Shown: positions 32,355 through 43,394 of the stretch, in pieces
How the letters are laid out: every line of letters begins with the position of its first letter
Position numbering within the stretch: position 1 is the stretch's first letter
DNA from: an uncultured Burkholderiales bacterium
Lineage (GTDB): Bacteria; Pseudomonadota; Gammaproteobacteria; Burkholderiales; Burkholderiaceae
DNA length: 64,000 nucleotides
Assembly: GCA_946480465.1 (NCBI GenBank)
Contig: CAMLJY010000024.1
Coordinates: 17,425-81,424, forward strand
Reading direction: 5' to 3'
Translations under genes and position numbers: made by a program
The notes under the pieces: model-generated
What the model was told of the DNA's origin: nothing
Database searches by the model: none
What the model saw: the letters and a program-made list of their open reading frames with translations, nothing else

Positions 32355-35006
32355 ATGACCACGCGCCACCTGGACGCCTTGCTGCGCCCGGCCTCGGTGG
32401 CCGTCATCGGCGCCTCCGACCGGGTCGGCAGCGTCGGCGGCACCGTGTGGCGCAACCTGCGCGCCGGCGGATTCCCGGGACCGGTGCTCGCGGTCAATCC
32501 GCACCACCGCACGCTGGACGGCCAGCCGGTCGCACCCAGCGTCGAAGCCCTGCCGGCGGTGCCGGACCTGGCCGTCATCTGCACACCGGCCCACACCGTG
32601 CCCGCGCTCATCGCACAGCTGGGCGCCCGGGGCACGCGCGCCGCCATCGTGATGACGGCCGGGCTGGATGCCCCGACGAAGCAGGCCATGCTGGACGCCG
32701 CGCGGCCGCACCTGCTGCGCGTGCTGGGTCCCAACTGCCTGGGCCTGCTGACGCCGGCGCTGGGCCTGAACGCGAGCTTCGCGCACACCGACGCGCTGGC
32801 CGGCCCCATCGCCTTCGTGTCGCAATCGGGCGCGCTGGTGACCGCGGTGCTGGACTGGGCGAAGTCGCGCCGCATCGGCTTTTCGCACCTGGTGTCGCTG
32901 GGCGAACATGCCGACGTCGATTTCGGCGACCTGCTGGACTGGCTCGCCAGCGATCCGCACACCAGCGCCATCCTGCTCTACATCGAATCGATCGAAGCGC
33001 CCCGCAAGTTCATGTCGGCCGCCCGCGCGGCGGCGCGCAACAAGCCGGTCATCGTCGTCAAGGCCGGGCGGGCCGGCAACGGCATGAAGGCGGCGGCCTC
33101 GCACACCGGCGCGCTCGCGGGCTCGGACCTGGTGTTCGACGCGGCGATCCGCCGCGCCGGCATGCTGCGCGTCGACACCCTGGCCGACCTCTTCATGGCG
33201 GCCCAGACGCTGGCCCGCTTCGCCGGCAACCGCAGCCGCCAGCTCATCGTCATGACGAACGGCGGCGGCGCCGGCGTGATGGCCGCGGACGCGGCCGGCC
33301 TGCTGGGCGTGCCGCTCGCGCCGCTGGAGCCGGCGCTGCTGGCGGCGCTGGACGGCGCCCTGCCGCCGAACTGGTCGCGCGCGAACCCGATCGACATCAT
33401 CGGGGACGCTCCGATCGAACGTTACACGGCGACGCTGCGCGTGTTGCTGGAACACACCGACGCGGCGCTGCTGTTCGTGCACGCGCCCACCGCGATCGTG
33501 CGCAGCGAGGACATCGCCCGCGCCTGCGTGCCGCTGCTGCGCGAGCACCCCGGCCGCGTGATGGCCAGCTGGCTCGGCGACGCGGCGGTGGCCCAGGCGC
33601 GCGGGCTCTTCACCGACGCCGGCGTCGCGGACTACCAGACGCCCGAGGAAGCGGTGCGCGCCTTCGCGATGCTGTCCACCTACCGGCGCAACCAGGCTTC
33701 GCTGCTGGAGGCGCCGGCGGAATCGCCCGCGGTGCCGACCGACCGGGCCGCGGCCCGCGCGCTCGTCGCGCGACGGCTCGCCGAAGGCGGCGGCTGGCTG
33801 GGCGAGCCCGAGGCCAAGGCCTTGCTGCGCGCCTACGGCATCGCCTCGGTCGACACCGCCGTGGCGGTGGACGCCGCAGCCGCCGTGTCCACCGCCGAGC
33901 GCCTCGGCTACCCGGTCGTGCTGAAGATCCTGTCGCCCGACATCACGCACAAGTCCGACGTCGGCGGCGTCGCCTTGTCGCTGCACGATGGTGCGGCGGT
34001 GCGCGCGGCCGCCGAGCGCATGCAGGAGCGCGTGCGCCGCGAGCGGCCCGAAGCCCGCGTCACCGGCTTCACGGTGCAGCCGATGGTGAAGCGCCCGCAA
34101 GCGATCGAGCTGATCGCCGGCGCGAGCGTCGATCCGCTGTTCGGCCCGGTGATCCTCTTCGGCCAGGGCGGCACCGCCGTCGAGGTCGTCGGCGACCGCG
34201 CGCTGGCGCTGCCGCCGCTGAACGAGGCCCTGGCGCGCGACCTGGTGCAGCGCACCCGCGTGTCGCGCCTGCTCGGCGGCTGGCGCGACCATGCACCGGC
34301 GCGCGTCGACGCGGTGTGCGCGGTGCTCGTCGCGCTGTCGCAGATGCTGGCCGACCTGCCCGACCTGGCGGAGCTGGACATCAACCCGCTGTGGGCCGAT
34401 GCCGACGGCGTGCTGGCGCTGGACGCCCGCGTGCGCATCGACGCCGCCGCGGGCGGCGGCAGCGCCCGCTTCGCGATCCGGCCCTACCCCGACCAGCTGG
34501 AGGAACGGGCGGCGTGGCAGGGGCGAAGCATCGTGCTGCGCCCGATCCGGCCGGAAGACGGCGAGCGCCACCGCGCCTTCATCGAGCGCCTGGACCCGGA
34601 GGACCTGCGCATGCGCTTCTTCCAGAGCCGGCGCGCGCTGCACGCCGGCGAACTGGCGCGGCTGACGCAGATCGACTACGAGCGGGAAATGGCCTTCGTC
34701 GCCGTCGCGGCCGATGCCGCCGGAACGGAGGAGACGCTGGGCGTCGTGCGCGCCATCGCCGATCCCGACAACGAGGAAGCCGAGCTGGCGATCGTCGTGC
34801 GCTCCGACCTCAAGCAGCGCGGCCTGGGCGCCTTGCTGACGCGCAAGATGATCGGCTACTGCCGGGACCGGGGTACCCGGCGGCTGGTGGCGCTGGTGCT
34901 GCGCGAGAACCACGGCATGCAGGCGCTGGCCCGCGCCGAAGGCTTTGCGAGCGACCCGGCCTGGAAGGACCGCGACGCGCTGCGCATGGTGCTGCCGCTG
35001 CATTGA
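32355..35006 (+). CDS. Bifunctional NDP-forming acyl-CoA synthetase / GNAT acetyltransferase (Pat type)
   Basis: An 883-residue protein with the Pat/PatZ order: CoA-binding domain (1-130, starting LLRPASVAVIGAS), ligase-CoA domain (about 150-450), ATP-grasp domain (about 470-700, GYPVVLKILSPDITHKSDVGGV) and C-terminal GNAT domain (about 720-875, LRPIRPEDGERHRAFI and VVRSDLKQRGLGALL). Pat proteins acetylate lysines, for example on acetyl-CoA synthetase. The motif SHTGALAG keeps the His that is phosphorylated in active ADP-forming synthetases, so the first half may be catalytic. It follows a universal stress gene by 22 bp under an FNR-type site. It ends 65 bp from the convergent RNase gene. Confidence 0.92.
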   Translation: MTTRHLDALLRPASVAVIGASDRVGSVGGTVWRNLRAGGFPGPVLAVNPHHRTLDGQPVAPSVEALPAVPDLAVICTPAHTVPALIAQLGARGTRAAIVMTAGLDAPTKQAMLDAARPHLLRVLGPNCLGLLTPALGLNASFAHTDALAGPIAFVSQSGALVTAVLDWAKSRRIGFSHLVSLGEHADVDFGDLLDWLASDPHTSAILLYIESIEAPRKFMSAARAAARNKPVIVVKAGRAGNGMKAAASHTGALAGSDLVFDAAIRRAGMLRVDTLADLFMAAQTLARFAGNRSRQLIVMTNGGGAGVMAADAAGLLGVPLAPLEPALLAALDGALPPNWSRANPIDIIGDAPIERYTATLRVLLEHTDAALLFVHAPTAIVRSEDIARACVPLLREHPGRVMASWLGDAAVAQARGLFTDAGVADYQTPEEAVRAFAMLSTYRRNQASLLEAPAESPAVPTDRAAARALVARRLAEGGGWLGEPEAKALLRAYGIASVDTAVAVDAAAAVSTAERLGYPVVLKILSPDITHKSDVGGVALSLHDGAAVRAAAERMQERVRRERPEARVTGFTVQPMVKRPQAIELIAGASVDPLFGPVILFGQGGTAVEVVGDRALALPPLNEALARDLVQRTRVSRLLGGWRDHAPARVDAVCAVLVALSQMLADLPDLAELDINPLWADADGVLALDARVRIDAAAGGGSARFAIRPYPDQLEERAAWQGRSIVLRPIRPEDGERHRAFIERLDPEDLRMRFFQSRRALHAGELARLTQIDYEREMAFVAVAADAAGTEETLGVVRAIADPDNEEAELAIVVRSDLKQRGLGALLTRKMIGYCRDRGTRRLVALVLRENHGMQALARAEGFASDPAWKDRDALRMVLPLH

Positions 35007-35071
35007 CGCGGCCGTCCGGGACGTCGCTCACGCCCCTGTCGAGGAGCATGAGCGAAAGGCTCCCGGGCTCT

Positions 35072-36430
35072 TCAGCCCAGGTCGATGCGCTCGCCGTCCT
35101 CCGGCACGCGGGCCGGCCAGCCGCAGCGCTCCTCGATGGCGAGCCGCAGCGCGTCGGCGGCGGCCGGCTCGCCGTGGTTCACCAGCACCTCGCGCGGGGC
35201 CGAGGGCAGGCGCTGCAGCCAGCGCAGCAGGCCCTCGCGGTCGGCATGCGCGGACAGCGACGCCATGGACACCACTTCCGCCCGCACCGGCACGTGCTGG
35301 CCGTGGATCTTCAGCGTCGTCGCCCCCGCCAGCAGCGCCGCGCCGCGCGTGCCGGGCGCCTGGAAGCCCGGCAGGATGATGGTGTTGCGCGGGTCGCCCG
35401 CATACGCCACCAGGTGGTGCAGCACGCGGCCGCCGGTCAGCATGCCGCTGGCCGACACGATGACCGACGGCCACTTGAGGGCGTTCAAGCGCTTGGAATC
35501 CTCGACCGTCTCGACGATGCGGGTCCCGGCCGCGATGCGCTCGCAGTCCGCCTCGGACAAGCGGTGCAGTGCCGCCCAGCGCATGTACAGCCGCGTGGCG
35601 CTGGCCGCCATCGGGCTGTTCAGGTAGATCGGCAGGTCCGGGATGCGGTGCGCGGCCTTCAGCTGCTGCAGCGCGTGCAGCAGCACCTGCGCACGGCCGA
35701 CGGCGAAGGCCGGGATCACGACGATGCCGCCACGGGCGGCGGTGCGGCCGATCGCGCCAGCGAGTCCGTCCAGCGCATCCGCCGGGTCGTGCGACCGGTC
35801 GCCATAGGTCGACTCGACGATGACCAGGTCGGCCGCCACCGGCGGTTGCGGCGGGCGCATCAGGAGATCGTCGTCGCGGCCCAGGTCGCCGGAGAACAGC
35901 ACCGACCGCTCTCCCGCCTGCAGGCGCACGCTCGCCGCGCCGAGGATGTGCCCGGCCGGGCGGAACGTCACCCGCATGCCCGGGACCGGCTCGAAGGCCT
36001 CGTCGAAACCCTCGGGCTCGAAGCGCTCGAGCACGCGCAAGGCATCGTCCCGCGTGAACAGCGGCAGCGCCGGCCGGTGGCGCGAGAAGCCATGGCGGTT
36101 GGCATAGGCCGCCTCCTCTTCGAACAGGTGGCCGGCGTCGGCCAGCAGCAGGCGGCACAGGTCCAGCGTCGCGTGCGTCGCGTGCACCCGGCCCTTGAAG
36201 CCCAGCTTGGCCAGGCGCGGCAGGAAGCCGCTGTGGTCGAGGTGCGCATGCGTCAGCACGACGGCGTCGATCGAGTGCGCCGGCACCGGCAACTCGCGCC
36301 AGTTGCGCAGCCGCAGCTGCTTCACGCCCTGGAACAGCCCGCAGTCGACGAGCACGCGGCGGCCCCCGTGCTCGACCAGGGTCTTCGAACCGGTGACGGT
36401 GCCGGTCGCACCGAGGAATTGGATCTGCAT
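35072..36430 (-). CDS. MBL-fold beta-CASP RNase-like metallo-hydrolase
   Basis: A 452-residue protein of the CPSF/YtjF-like RNA exonuclease group. The metallo-beta-lactamase signature HAHLDH is at residues 61-66, other ligands are in RPAGHILGAASV and STYGDRSHD, and the RNA-specificity (RMMBL) part closes the sequence (ASLSAHADREGLLRWL and VNHGEPAAADAL). It probably processes or degrades RNA. The ATG at 36430 gives the standard start MQIQFLGATGTVTGS, and an FNR-type site is centred only 42.5 bp upstream, with no room for a ribosome site. It follows the exporter operon on the same strand. Confidence 0.9.
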   Translation of the reverse strand: MQIQFLGATGTVTGSKTLVEHGGRRVLVDCGLFQGVKQLRLRNWRELPVPAHSIDAVVLTHAHLDHSGFLPRLAKLGFKGRVHATHATLDLCRLLLADAGHLFEEEAAYANRHGFSRHRPALPLFTRDDALRVLERFEPEGFDEAFEPVPGMRVTFRPAGHILGAASVRLQAGERSVLFSGDLGRDDDLLMRPPQPPVAADLVIVESTYGDRSHDPADALDGLAGAIGRTAARGGIVVIPAFAVGRAQVLLHALQQLKAAHRIPDLPIYLNSPMAASATRLYMRWAALHRLSEADCERIAAGTRIVETVEDSKRLNALKWPSVIVSASGMLTGGRVLHHLVAYAGDPRNTIILPGFQAPGTRGAALLAGATTLKIHGQHVPVRAEVVSMASLSAHADREGLLRWLQRLPSAPREVLVNHGEPAAADALRLAIEERCGWPARVPEDGERIDLG

Positions 36431-36464
36431 GCGATCGACGCTAACGCCCGGCCGAGCCGGCCCG

Positions 36465-36480
36465 CTTGCGATAGCGCAAG
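36465..36480 (-). promoter_or_regulatory. FNR/CRP-type site upstream of the RNase gene
   Basis: CTTGCGATAGCGCAAG, perfect arms, core TTGCG-N4-CGCAA. Centred 42.5 bp from the ATG at 36430. A -10-like TTAGCGT lies between. If used as a class II site, the mRNA would begin at or one base before the start codon. Confidence 0.7.
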
Positions 36481-36499
36481 CGCGGCGGTGCGCGGGCCT

Positions 36500-37720
36500 T
36501 CAGCGCCCGCCGCTGTCGTGCAGCCGCACCCGCGCCCCCGGCTGCAGCGCCGGGGGCGGATAGACGACCACCCGCGCCCCCGCGGCCAGGCCGCCACGCA
36601 GCCAGGCCTCGTTGCCGTTGCGCCCGCCCACGTCCACCCGCTGCAGCTGCGCCCGGCCCTCCTGCACGACGAACACCGCCATGCCGCCGCTGCCGTCGTC
36701 GGCCACCGGGAACACCGCGCTCACCGGCACCAGCAGCGCGCCGTCCTGCACCACGGTGATCACGCGCACCGTGACGCGGAAGCCGTCGCCCAGCAGGCGC
36801 CACGGCGGCGGCGCGCGGTCCGGCGCCTCCAGGTCGATCAGCACCTTCACGCGCTGCTCCTCGACGCCGAGCGCGGAGACCTTGGTGAAGGCCGCCGGCT
36901 CGACCCGGCGCACCCGCCCCTGCAGCGGCACCGGCCCGCCCCAGCGCTCGATGGACACGCGGCTGCCGGGCACCGCCTGCAGCGCGTCGCTGGTCAGCAG
37001 CTCGGCCACCACCTCGAGGTCCGCCAGGTCGCCCAGCTCGATCAGCGGCGTGCCCAGCGCCACGCTGGCCTCGCTGTTCTGCAGCACGCGCAGCACGCTG
37101 CCGGCGATCGGCGAGCGCAGCGCGAAGGCCCGCCCCGCCGCCGGCTGCCGCACCGCGCCCAGCGCCGCGCGCGCCTGTTCCACGCCATGCGCGGCGACGC
37201 GCCGGTCGCCTGCGGCCGCCTCCAGCTCCTTCTGCGCCGCGGCCAACGCCAGCCGGTCCGCATCCAGCCGCGTCGGCGCCAGGAAGCCCTGCTGCGCCAG
37301 CTGCTCGCTGCGCAAGGCCTCGTTGGCCGCCTGCTGGCGCGCCACGCGGGCCCGCTCCAGGCGCGCATCGGCCCGCTGCACGGTCGCCTGCGCGATCTGC
37401 AACTGGGCCTCCTGCTCGCGCAAGGTGCGCTCGTCCACCAGCGGCGACAGCGCCGGCTCCAGCAGGGCGACCACCGCGCCCGCCGCCACCGCATCACCTT
37501 CGCGCAGCGCGATGCGCTGCACCCGGCCGGACAGCGGCGCCGACACCACGTAGCGCTCGCGCAGCCGGGTGCGGCCGTCTTCCTCGATCGCCGCCTCGAA
37601 GCGGCCCTGCCGGGCCACCGCGGTCTCCACCGCCAGCGGCCGCGGCGCGAAGGCCCAGGCCAGCAGCGCCCCCGCGGCCAGCACGGCGCCGGCCACCACG
37701 GCGAGCGTCGTCTTCTTCAT
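36500..37720 (-). CDS. HlyD-family periplasmic adaptor of an ABC exporter
   Basis: A 406-residue membrane-fusion protein. One N-terminal membrane anchor (about 5-24) is followed by a lipoyl-like half (about 45-85, APLSGRVQRIALREGDAV), a coiled-coil hairpin (about 95-195, rich in Gln, Ala and Arg), the second lipoyl half (LRSPIAGSVLRVL), a beta-barrel and a membrane-proximal domain. It bridges the inner-membrane permease to the outside. The upstream FtsX-type gene ends with ATGA overlapping an ATG at 37726; the ATG at 37720 has better spacing to GAGGGA and is used here. Confidence 0.9.
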   Translation of the reverse strand: MKKTTLAVVAGAVLAAGALLAWAFAPRPLAVETAVARQGRFEAAIEEDGRTRLRERYVVSAPLSGRVQRIALREGDAVAAGAVVALLEPALSPLVDERTLREQEAQLQIAQATVQRADARLERARVARQQAANEALRSEQLAQQGFLAPTRLDADRLALAAAQKELEAAAGDRRVAAHGVEQARAALGAVRQPAAGRAFALRSPIAGSVLRVLQNSEASVALGTPLIELGDLADLEVVAELLTSDALQAVPGSRVSIERWGGPVPLQGRVRRVEPAAFTKVSALGVEEQRVKVLIDLEAPDRAPPPWRLLGDGFRVTVRVITVVQDGALLVPVSAVFPVADDGSGGMAVFVVQEGRAQLQRVDVGGRNGNEAWLRGGLAAGARVVVYPPPALQPGARVRLHDSGGR

Positions 37721-37722
37721 GC

Positions 37723-40092
37723 TCATTCCCTCGTCTTGAGGACCGCCACCAGGTCGAGGCGGTCGATGCGCCGGCGCACCACCAGCGCGCTGGCCAGGCC
37801 CGCGGCCAGCACGCACAGCGCCGCCCAGGCGTAGGTGCGCGGCTGGATCGTGGCCGGGAACAGGAACTGGTCGGAGCGCAGCAGCTGGTTCACGCCGTGC
37901 ACCAGCGCCCAGCCCGCGGCCATGCCCAGCGGCAGGGCGACCAGGATGGCCAGCGCCATCTCGCCCAGCAGCAGCGCCGACACCTCGGCGCGGGTGAAGC
38001 CCAGCACGCGCAGCGAGGCCAGCTCCCAGCCGCGCTCGGCCAGCGCGATGCGCGCGTTGTTGTAGACCACGCCCACCGAGATCACCGCGGCGAAGGCGGT
38101 CAGCACCGTGCTCATGATGCGCACGTTGCGGGCGCTGATCTCCTCCATGTTGCGCAGCATCGTGGCCTTGCTGAAGGCACCGGCCGACCGCGGCAGCGCC
38201 TTGCTGGCTTCCAGCAGCGCCGCCTCGCGGCCGGGCTCCAGGCCCAGCACCCAGCCGCTGGAGACGTCGCCTTCGCCCAGCGCGCGGTTCAGCGCCCGGC
38301 GGTCCATGTAGGCGTTCAGTCCCATCATGTCGCGCACCGTGCCGCTGACCGTGATGGTCAGCGTGCGCGGCGCGCCCACCAGCACCTCGGCCTGCACGGC
38401 GTCGCCCACGCGCAGCCCCAGCTTGTCGGCCAGGCGGTCGGTCAGCACCAGGCCGCCGCCGTCGAGCAGGGTCTCGCGGCCGGCCACGTCGATCACGCGG
38501 TAGAGGTCCGGCCGCGCGGCGTAGCCGCGGATCAGGCCGCGCTCGCGGCGGTGCCCGTGCACCAGCGTGACCGGCACGAAGCGCGTCGACTCGACCTGGC
38601 GCACACCCGGCAGCCGGGCCAGTTCCAGCCGCGCCGCATCGTCCACCGCGTCCACCGTCCACACCGTGACGTCGCCGCGCAGGCCCAGCTCGAACTGGGT
38701 GTGCACGATGGTGTCGATGGCGTCGCGGAAGAAGTTGCCCATGATGGTGATGGCCACCGCGGCGGCGATGCCGCCGATGCCCATCAGCGTGCGCAGGGGC
38801 CGCCGCTCCATGTTGCGCACGATCATGCGCAGCGCCGGCGCCATGCGCTGCACGCCCAGGCGCTCCAGCAGCGTGCGGCGGTAGCGGCCGGGCGCCGGCG
38901 GCCGCATCGCCTCGGCCGGCGGCAGCCGCACGGTGGCGAGCACCGCGTTCAGCGTGCCCAGCACCGCGGTGACCAGCCCGACGCCGGCGCTGATGGCCAC
39001 CAGCCCCGGCGCCAGCCGGTGCTGGAAGCGCGGGAACTGGAAGAACTCGGCGTACAGGCCGGTGAACATCGCGCCCAGCTGCCCGCCGAGCAGCAGGCCC
39101 AGCACCACGCCGGCCGCCACGATCAGCAGCACCAGCTTCAGGTAGTGCAGGCCGATGGCCAGGTCGGGGTAGCCCAGTGCCTTCAGCGCCGCGATCTGCT
39201 CGCGCTGCGTGCCCACCAGGCGCGAGATCACCACGTGCAGCAGGAAGGCGGCCACGCCCAGGAAGATCGCCGGCAGCACGGTGCCGATCACGCGCTGCTC
39301 CTTGATCTCGTTGTCCAGCATCTGGTGCGAGGCCTGCTCGGCCCGGCCGTGCACGTCGCGCCCGCCGTAGGGCGCGAGGCGGCGCGCCAGCGCGTCGATC
39401 GTGGCCTGCGCATCGGCCGCCGGCGCCAGGCGCACCGCCAGCTTGTTGAAGGCGCCGTCCATGTCGTAGGCGGCCGCGAGCACGCGCCGGTCGAGCCAGA
39501 ACACGCCGTAGCCGCGCATGTCCGGCATGCCCCAGAGGCCGGCGAAGACGAACTCCGGCGACAGCGCCAGGCCGCTGATGCGCAGCGTGCGCAGGCGCCC
39601 GTTGAGCTGGGCCTGCAGCTCGTCGCCGGGCTTCAGCCCGCGCGCCAGCGCGAAGCCGCGCGAAACCAGCACCGGGATGCGCTGGTCGCCGGCGCCTTCG
39701 TCGGCGCTGAGCATGCGGCCCGCGGCCACGTCGACGCGGTTCAGGCGCTGCGCCTGCTGCAGGTCCAGCCCGATCAGCTGGCCGATCACCGGGTCGGAGA
39801 CGCCGGGCAGGGTCACCCGCACCATCGCCTCCTGGCCGGTCTGCACGTCGGCCACGCCGGGCAGTTCGCGCAGCGTGCTTTCCAGCGCCTGCGGCGCGCG
39901 CTTCAGGCTGGCGAACACGTCGGCGAAGCGGCCGGCGGCGTAATAACTGTCACGTGCAGCGGCCAGCGAATCGACCGCCGACAGGCTGGTCACGAAGCCG
40001 GCGATGCCGGCGGCGACCACCAGCGCGATGGTCAGCGCCTGGCTCCACAGCAGCCGCAGGTCGCGCCACAGCTTGCGGTCCAGCGCCTTCAT
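37723..40092 (-). CDS. ABC exporter permease, duplicated FtsX domains
   Basis: A 789-residue inner-membrane protein with two FtsX-type halves and about eight membrane helices: one near 15-38, three in about 265-410, one near 480-505, and three in the last 150 residues. Two large periplasmic domains lie at about 45-255 and 505-660. The coupling segments SRLVGTQREQIAALKALGY and RGWELASLRVLGFTR are visible. This long two-unit form is found beside HlyD adaptors, as in the DevBCA-like exporters. The ATG at 40092 begins MKALDRKLWRDLR. The ATPase gene ends 25 bp upstream. Confidence 0.9.
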   Translation of the reverse strand: MKALDRKLWRDLRLLWSQALTIALVVAAGIAGFVTSLSAVDSLAAARDSYYAAGRFADVFASLKRAPQALESTLRELPGVADVQTGQEAMVRVTLPGVSDPVIGQLIGLDLQQAQRLNRVDVAAGRMLSADEGAGDQRIPVLVSRGFALARGLKPGDELQAQLNGRLRTLRISGLALSPEFVFAGLWGMPDMRGYGVFWLDRRVLAAAYDMDGAFNKLAVRLAPAADAQATIDALARRLAPYGGRDVHGRAEQASHQMLDNEIKEQRVIGTVLPAIFLGVAAFLLHVVISRLVGTQREQIAALKALGYPDLAIGLHYLKLVLLIVAAGVVLGLLLGGQLGAMFTGLYAEFFQFPRFQHRLAPGLVAISAGVGLVTAVLGTLNAVLATVRLPPAEAMRPPAPGRYRRTLLERLGVQRMAPALRMIVRNMERRPLRTLMGIGGIAAAVAITIMGNFFRDAIDTIVHTQFELGLRGDVTVWTVDAVDDAARLELARLPGVRQVESTRFVPVTLVHGHRRERGLIRGYAARPDLYRVIDVAGRETLLDGGGLVLTDRLADKLGLRVGDAVQAEVLVGAPRTLTITVSGTVRDMMGLNAYMDRRALNRALGEGDVSSGWVLGLEPGREAALLEASKALPRSAGAFSKATMLRNMEEISARNVRIMSTVLTAFAAVISVGVVYNNARIALAERGWELASLRVLGFTRAEVSALLLGEMALAILVALPLGMAAGWALVHGVNQLLRSDQFLFPATIQPRTYAWAALCVLAAGLASALVVRRRIDRLDLVAVLKTRE

Positions 40093-40117
40093 GCGGCCTG
40101 CCCCGCGGCGGCGTGCC

Positions 40118-40828
<711 letters not shown>

Positions 40829-40864
40829 GGGTGGCATTTGTCCGTCATGCCGCCGCCGCGGCGC

Positions 40865-40878
40865 TTGACCGCGGTCAA
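40865..40878 (-). promoter_or_regulatory. FNR/CRP-type site upstream of the exporter operon
   Basis: TTGACCGCGGTCAA is a perfect 14-bp palindrome, core TTGAC-N4-GTCAA. It overlaps the stop codon of the P-type ATPase gene (40875-40877) and is centred 43.5 bp from the exporter ATPase start. A -10-like ACAAAT lies at 40836-40841. Confidence 0.7.
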
Positions 40879-43394
40879 ACGAGGGCATCCGGGCCCGCCG
40901 CGGTCCGCCGCGCGCTGCGCAGCGACCACAGCCGCAGCACAGCCCATGCCGCCGGCAGGGCCGGAACGAGGGCCCACGGGGCGAGCCCGAGCGGCAGCCC
41001 GAAGGCGCGCGCCGCCCAGGGCACGGCCAGCAGGGCGGCGCAGACGGCGCCCAGCACGGCCAGCAGCGTCAGATAAACCGGATTGGACGCGTCATGGTCG
41101 CGCGCCGAACCGCGGAACCAGCGCAGCAGCAGCAGGTTGCCGCCGACGATGGCCGCCAGCACCAGCAGCCGCAGCTGCTCCACCGCCGCGCCGGCCAGCG
41201 CCCCCAGCGCATAGGCGCCCGCGACGCCGGCGAACGCGATGGCCCCGGCGGCGAGCGCACGCAGGGCGGCCGGCAGCGCGAACAGCCGTTCGGACGCCGG
41301 CCGCGGCGGCACCCGCATGGCGTCGTCCGGCGGCGGCTCGGCCTCGAAGACCAGCGAGCAGGCCGGGTCGATGATCAGTTCGAGCAGCACCACGTGCAGC
41401 GGCAGCAGCAGCACCGGCCCGCCCACCAGCAGCGGAATCATCGAGACGCCGACGATGGGCACGTGCACGGCAAACAGGTAGCCGAGCGACTTGCGCAGAT
41501 TGGCGAAGATGCGCCGCCCGCCGGCCACGCCCTGCACCAGGGCGCCGAAGTCGTCGTCGAGCAGCACCAGCGAGGCGGCCTCGCGCGCCACGTCCGTGCC
41601 GCGCCGTCCCATCGCCACGCCGACGTCGGCCGCGCGCAGCGCCGGCGCATCGTTGACGCCGTCGCCGGTCATCGCCACCACGGCACCCTGCGCCTGCAGC
41701 GCGCGCACCAGCCGCAGCTTCTGCGCCGGCGCGATGCGGGCGAACACGCTGGCCCGCGGCAGGCGCGCGGCCAGCTCGGCATCGCCCAGGCGCGCCAGCT
41801 CGGCCCCGGTGATGACCGTGCCGTCGCCGTCGATCAGGCCCGCCTGGTGCGCGATGGCCCGCGCGGTCGCCGGCGCGTCGCCGGTGATCATCACGACGCG
41901 CATGCCGGCCGCGCGGCAGGCGGCGATGGCCGCGGGCACTTCGGCGCGCAGCGGGTCCTGGAACACCAGCAGGCCGAGGGCTTCGAGCGCGGTGCGCGGC
42001 AGGCGGTCGTCGGGCAGCGGGCCGGACGCGGCGGCGTGCGCCACCGCGAGCACGCGCCGGCCTTCGGCGCTGAAGGCCTCGGCGGCCTCGCGCAGCGCGG
42101 CCAGCCGCGCCGGCGCATCGGCGCACAGCGCCAGCACCGCTTCGGGCGCGCCCTTGACCACCACCCGGCCCTCGCCCGCCGCGCCGGCCCACCAGTGCAC
42201 GACGTAGGGCCGCCCTTCGCCGGTGCCGACGTGCGCCGCCATCGTCCAACCGGCACGGCCGGCGCGGCGCGCACCCCGCGCGGCGAGGATGGCGCGGTCC
42301 ATCGGCTCCACCGGCTGCGGGCTGCAGGCCAGGGCCGCCGCATCCAGCAGCGCCTGCAGCGGCGGCGCCAGGGCCGCATCCGGGGCGGCCGCGGCCGTTC
42401 CGTCGTGCAGGCGTTCGAGCGTCATGCGGTTGTGCGTCAAGGTGCCGGTCTTGTCGACGCAGAGCACGCTGACGGTGCCCAGCGCCTCGATCGCCTGCGG
42501 CTGCCGCGTCAGCACCCGCACCTGCGCCAGCCGCCACGCGCCGAGCGCGAGCATCACGCTCCACACGACCGCGAACTCCTCGGGAATCAGCGACATCGCC
42601 AGCGTCAGCCCGACGATGAGGCCGGTGGTCCACGAGCCCTCGCGCCAGCTGTAGAGCAGCACCGCCACCAGGCAGGTGGCGGCGGCCATCAGCGCGACGA
42701 TGCGCACCAGCCGCTTCAGCTCGCGCTGCAGGCGGCTGGGCCGCGCCGCCATCTGCCGCAGCGAGCCGCCGATGCGGCCGAGCGCGGTGTAGGCGCCGGT
42801 GGCGCAGACGATGGCCAGGCCGTCGCCCTGCACCACCAGGCTGCCGGCATGCAGCACCGTGGCATCGCTTGCTTCGAGCGAACTACCGCCCGCGGCGGCG
42901 GCCGCGCCGCCGGCACCGGCGCGCTTGTCCACCGGGACCGATTCACCGGTCAGCAGCGATTCATCGACGCGCAGGCCGCTGCACTCGACGATGCGCGCAT
43001 CGGCAGCCAGGCGATCGCCCTCGGCGACGAGCAGCCGGTCGCCGCGCACCAGCTCCTCGCTGGCGATCTGCACCGTCGCCCCGTCGCGCAGCACCCGGCA
43101 GCGCGGGCTCGACAGGTCGGCCAGCGCATGCAGCACGCGCTCGCTGCGCTGCTCCTGCCAGATCGCGAGCGCCGCCACCGCCAGCACCGAGACGCCGAGC
43201 AGCGCCGCGTCCTGCAGCTCGCCGACCGCGGCATAGACGCTGGCCGCGGCCAGCAGCAGCAACAGCATCGGCTGCGTCAGCGCTTCCCAGGCGATGCGGA
43301 CCAGGCCGCGGCGGTCGGCCCGCGGCAGGCGGTTCGGCCCGTCCCGGCGCCGCTGCGCCTCCACCTGGGCCCGGGTCAGTCCTGGGTCGGACAT
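40875..43394 (-). CDS. Cation-translocating P-type ATPase (P2-type, intact)
   Basis: An 839-residue P-type ATPase. The actuator loop TGES is at 149-152, the phosphorylated Asp314 lies in CVDKTGTLT, the hinge TGDGVNDAP is present, and ten or so membrane helices flank these. The transport-site helix reads [10 protein letters not shown], as in Ca2+ or generic cation pumps, not heavy-metal pumps (no CPC). The N-terminal half lacks metal-binding domains. The ATG at 43394 overlaps the end of the histidine kinase gene by 19 bp, so translation is coupled. Ion unknown. It parallels the broken pump gene at 46202. Confidence 0.91.
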   Translation of the reverse strand: MSDPGLTRAQVEAQRRRDGPNRLPRADRRGLVRIAWEALTQPMLLLLLAAASVYAAVGELQDAALLGVSVLAVAALAIWQEQRSERVLHALADLSSPRCRVLRDGATVQIASEELVRGDRLLVAEGDRLAADARIVECSGLRVDESLLTGESVPVDKRAGAGGAAAAAGGSSLEASDATVLHAGSLVVQGDGLAIVCATGAYTALGRIGGSLRQMAARPSRLQRELKRLVRIVALMAAATCLVAVLLYSWREGSWTTGLIVGLTLAMSLIPEEFAVVWSVMLALGAWRLAQVRVLTRQPQAIEALGTVSVLCVDKTGTLTHNRMTLERLHDGTAAAAPDAALAPPLQALLDAAALACSPQPVEPMDRAILAARGARRAGRAGWTMAAHVGTGEGRPYVVHWWAGAAGEGRVVVKGAPEAVLALCADAPARLAALREAAEAFSAEGRRVLAVAHAAASGPLPDDRLPRTALEALGLLVFQDPLRAEVPAAIAACRAAGMRVVMITGDAPATARAIAHQAGLIDGDGTVITGAELARLGDAELAARLPRASVFARIAPAQKLRLVRALQAQGAVVAMTGDGVNDAPALRAADVGVAMGRRGTDVAREAASLVLLDDDFGALVQGVAGGRRIFANLRKSLGYLFAVHVPIVGVSMIPLLVGGPVLLLPLHVVLLELIIDPACSLVFEAEPPPDDAMRVPPRPASERLFALPAALRALAAGAIAFAGVAGAYALGALAGAAVEQLRLLVLAAIVGGNLLLLRWFRGSARDHDASNPVYLTLLAVLGAVCAALLAVPWAARAFGLPLGLAPWALVPALPAAWAVLRLWSLRSARRTAAGPDALV

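Noticed and set aside
32447..37834. A very long plus-strand open frame of about 1795 codons
   Set aside because: It is a shadow in high-GC DNA: it crosses the acyl-CoA synthetase gene in another frame and runs antisense to the RNase and HlyD genes, and its translation is Arg/Ala/Gly-rich without any motif.
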